In this document: positions 4,958 to 6,252 of the stretch, piece after piece
Layout of the letters: every line of letters starts with the position of its first letter
Numbering within the stretch: position 1 is the stretch's first letter
From: an uncultured Eubacterium sp.
Lineage (GTDB): Bacteria > Bacillota > Clostridia > Peptostreptococcales > Anaerovoracaceae
NCBI GenBank assembly: GCA_946614405.1
Contig: CAMOGZ010000094.1
Span: 1-6,252 of the forward strand
Reading direction: 5' to 3'
Length of the DNA: 6,252 nt
Notes under the pieces: generated by a model
Database searches by the model: none
What the model saw: the letters and a program-made list of their open reading frames with translations, nothing else
What the model was told of the DNA's origin: nothing
Translations under genes and position numbers: made by a program

Positions 4958-6252
4958 TATAAATAGGTCCCCAGATACTGCTCCCAGACCTCCTCCGGCA
5001 CCAGTCTTCCGCCGGTGGCCCAGCAGATCTGCACGGCATTGTCCAGCTTCTCACCGGCAAGTCCCTGCTCTTCCAGGTACTTGCGGCCCGCCTCGTATTT
5101 CTTCAGGCCCACAGGTCCGATGAATGCAGCGCAGCTGGATGGCTCGATGCGGATGTTCTCTGTGTCCATGAGCATTCTCATGTAGTCATAGAGTTTGGCG
5201 TCTTCGATGGTGAAGTCTCCTGCCACGATGTTATTATCGATGCGTGTCACAAAGCCTGACGGGCTGGCACAGGCAAGTCCGTCGGCATGGGTCAGGCCGC
5301 TGATCCCGAAGTCGTGGACATTGGCTTCCTCGTACTTCTGGGAGGCATATCCCACCAGAAGGGACGGACACATCACAGGCTCCGTGAAGAAGACATGGAC
5401 GTTGTCACGATAGAGCCGCTTGAGGCCGTAAGCCACGCCTCCCGGCGCTCCGCCCACTCCCGCAGGAACGTACACGATCAGCGGGTGATCCTCATCGATG
5501 GTCACGCCCATCTCATCGAACTGCTTCTTCAGACGGTTTGCCGCAACAGCATATCCCAGGAACAGATCCACGGAATACTCATCGTCCACGAAGTAGCTCA
5601 TGGGATCCAGGTCAGAGCTGCGGCGCCCTTCCTCCACGGCTTTGGAATAGTCATCCTCGTACTCGATGACCTCCACGCCCTTGCTGCGGAGCATATCCTT
5701 CTTCCACTGCTTGGCGTCAGAAGACATGTGTACCTTGACTTTGAACCCAAGGAATGCACTCATGATCCCGATGGAAAGGCCCAGATTTCCGGTGGAACCC
5801 ACCTGGACGGTGTACTGCCCGAAGAACTCCTTCATCTCAGGCTCCGCCAGTTTGGAATAATCATCCTCCACGCTGAGCTTGCCGCCGGCGATGGCCAGCT
5901 CCTCTGCATGCTTCAGGACCTCATAGATCCCGCCCCGGGCTTTCACGGATCCTGCTATGGCAAGGTGGCTGTCCATCTTCAACATCAGCATGCCCGGAAT
6001 GTCCGCACCCTGCTCCACCAGCTTCTCCTGCATCTTCGGAATGCATACCAGCGGCGACTCGATGAGTCCGCCGGTCTCCTCCGTCTCCGGGAAACACTTC
6101 CGGATATAGGGGGCAAACCGGGCCAGGCGGTCCTCCGCATCCTGTATGTCCTGATCCGAAACCACCAGCTGGCTCAGTCCGTCGATCAGCTCGAAGGGCA
6201 AAAGCCTGGGATTCAGCCAAAGGGTCTCCTTCTGATCCACCACATCCCGGAT
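4957..6252 (-). CDS. dsdA: D-serine ammonia-lyase (D-serine dehydratase), 5' end outside window
   Basis: A PLP-dependent fold-type II enzyme converting D-serine to pyruvate and ammonia in the cytosol. The frame is open to the window edge. The first in-frame start, GTG at 6243, is probably not real: the bases before it code IRD, and IRDVVDQKETLW aligns with KDLVALKETTW near residue 17 of the E. coli enzyme. About 15 N-terminal residues are therefore missing. The PLP lysine is in GSVKARGGIYE (codon 5941-5943). The substrate loop GSTGNLG is at about 5779-5799, followed by the phosphate-binding glycine loop GVGGAPGG and the C-terminal CWATGG. Identity to E. coli DsdA is high by eye across the length, which separates it from threonine dehydratases. 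It overlaps mnmM by one base. No dsdC regulator or transporter is visible. Confidence 0.95.
   Translation of the reverse strand: MRDVVDQKETLWLNPRLLPFELIDGLSQLVVSDQDIQDAEDRLARFAPYIRKCFPETEETGGLIESPLVCIPKMQEKLVEQGADIPGMLMLKMDSHLAIAGSVKARGGIYEVLKHAEELAIAGGKLSVEDDYSKLAEPEMKEFFGQYTVQVGSTGNLGLSIGIMSAFLGFKVKVHMSSDAKQWKKDMLRSKGVEVIEYEDDYSKAVEEGRRSSDLDPMSYFVDDEYSVDLFLGYAVAANRLKKQFDEMGVTIDEDHPLIVYVPAGVGGAPGGVAYGLKRLYRDNVHVFFTEPVMCPSLLVGYASQKYEEANVHDFGISGLTHADGLACASPSGFVTRIDNNIVAGDFTIEDAKLYDYMRMLMDTENIRIEPSSCAAFIGPVGLKKYEAGRKYLEEQGLAGEKLDNAVQICWATGGRLVPEEVWEQYLGTYL

Overview
The window looks like chromosomal DNA of an anaerobic, Gram-positive-type Firmicute, probably a clostridium of the Lachnospiraceae kind. 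This is inferred from the gene content: a multidomain flavodiiron protein with a fused rubredoxin, a CobD-type cobalamin enzyme, a YtqB/MnmM-type tRNA methyltransferase, and a secreted protein with a C-terminal domain type I associate with gut Firmicutes. Strong GGAGG-type ribosome binding sites and short U-tailed terminators fit this. No species can be named from the sequence alone.

Every well-supported unit is on the minus strand, so it reads from high to low coordinates. (1) 6252-4388: dsdA (D-serine ammonia-lyase, 5' end outside the window) overlaps mnmM by one base in TAATG; a hairpin with a U-run follows. (2) 4327-3831: a stretch with no convincing protein gene. It has its own near-consensus promoter, several nested helices and an intrinsic terminator, and I read it as a structured non-coding RNA of about 460 nt that I cannot assign to a known class. 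(3) 3888-1999: a second promoter lies just inside the 3' end of that RNA and drives a secreted Ig-like (Big-type) protein and cobD, 12 bases apart, followed by a terminator. (4) 1997-92: an extended -10 promoter overlapping the cobD terminator drives a 598-residue flavodiiron protein, which ends at a strong hairpin. (5) At the left edge, the last 12 codons of a possible plus-strand gene run convergently toward that same hairpin.

The protein genes are recognisable. The flavodiiron protein probably removes O2 (or NO) with electrons relayed through flavin and rubredoxin modules on the same chain. CobD makes the aminopropanol phosphate arm of cobalamin. DsdA detoxifies or consumes D-serine. MnmM finishes the wobble-uridine modification of certain tRNAs. 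The part of the window not explained by known genes is the RNA between mnmM and the secreted-protein/cobD operon. Its 17-bp long-range helix pairs fully only in the minus-strand transcript, the same strand that carries the promoter and terminator.
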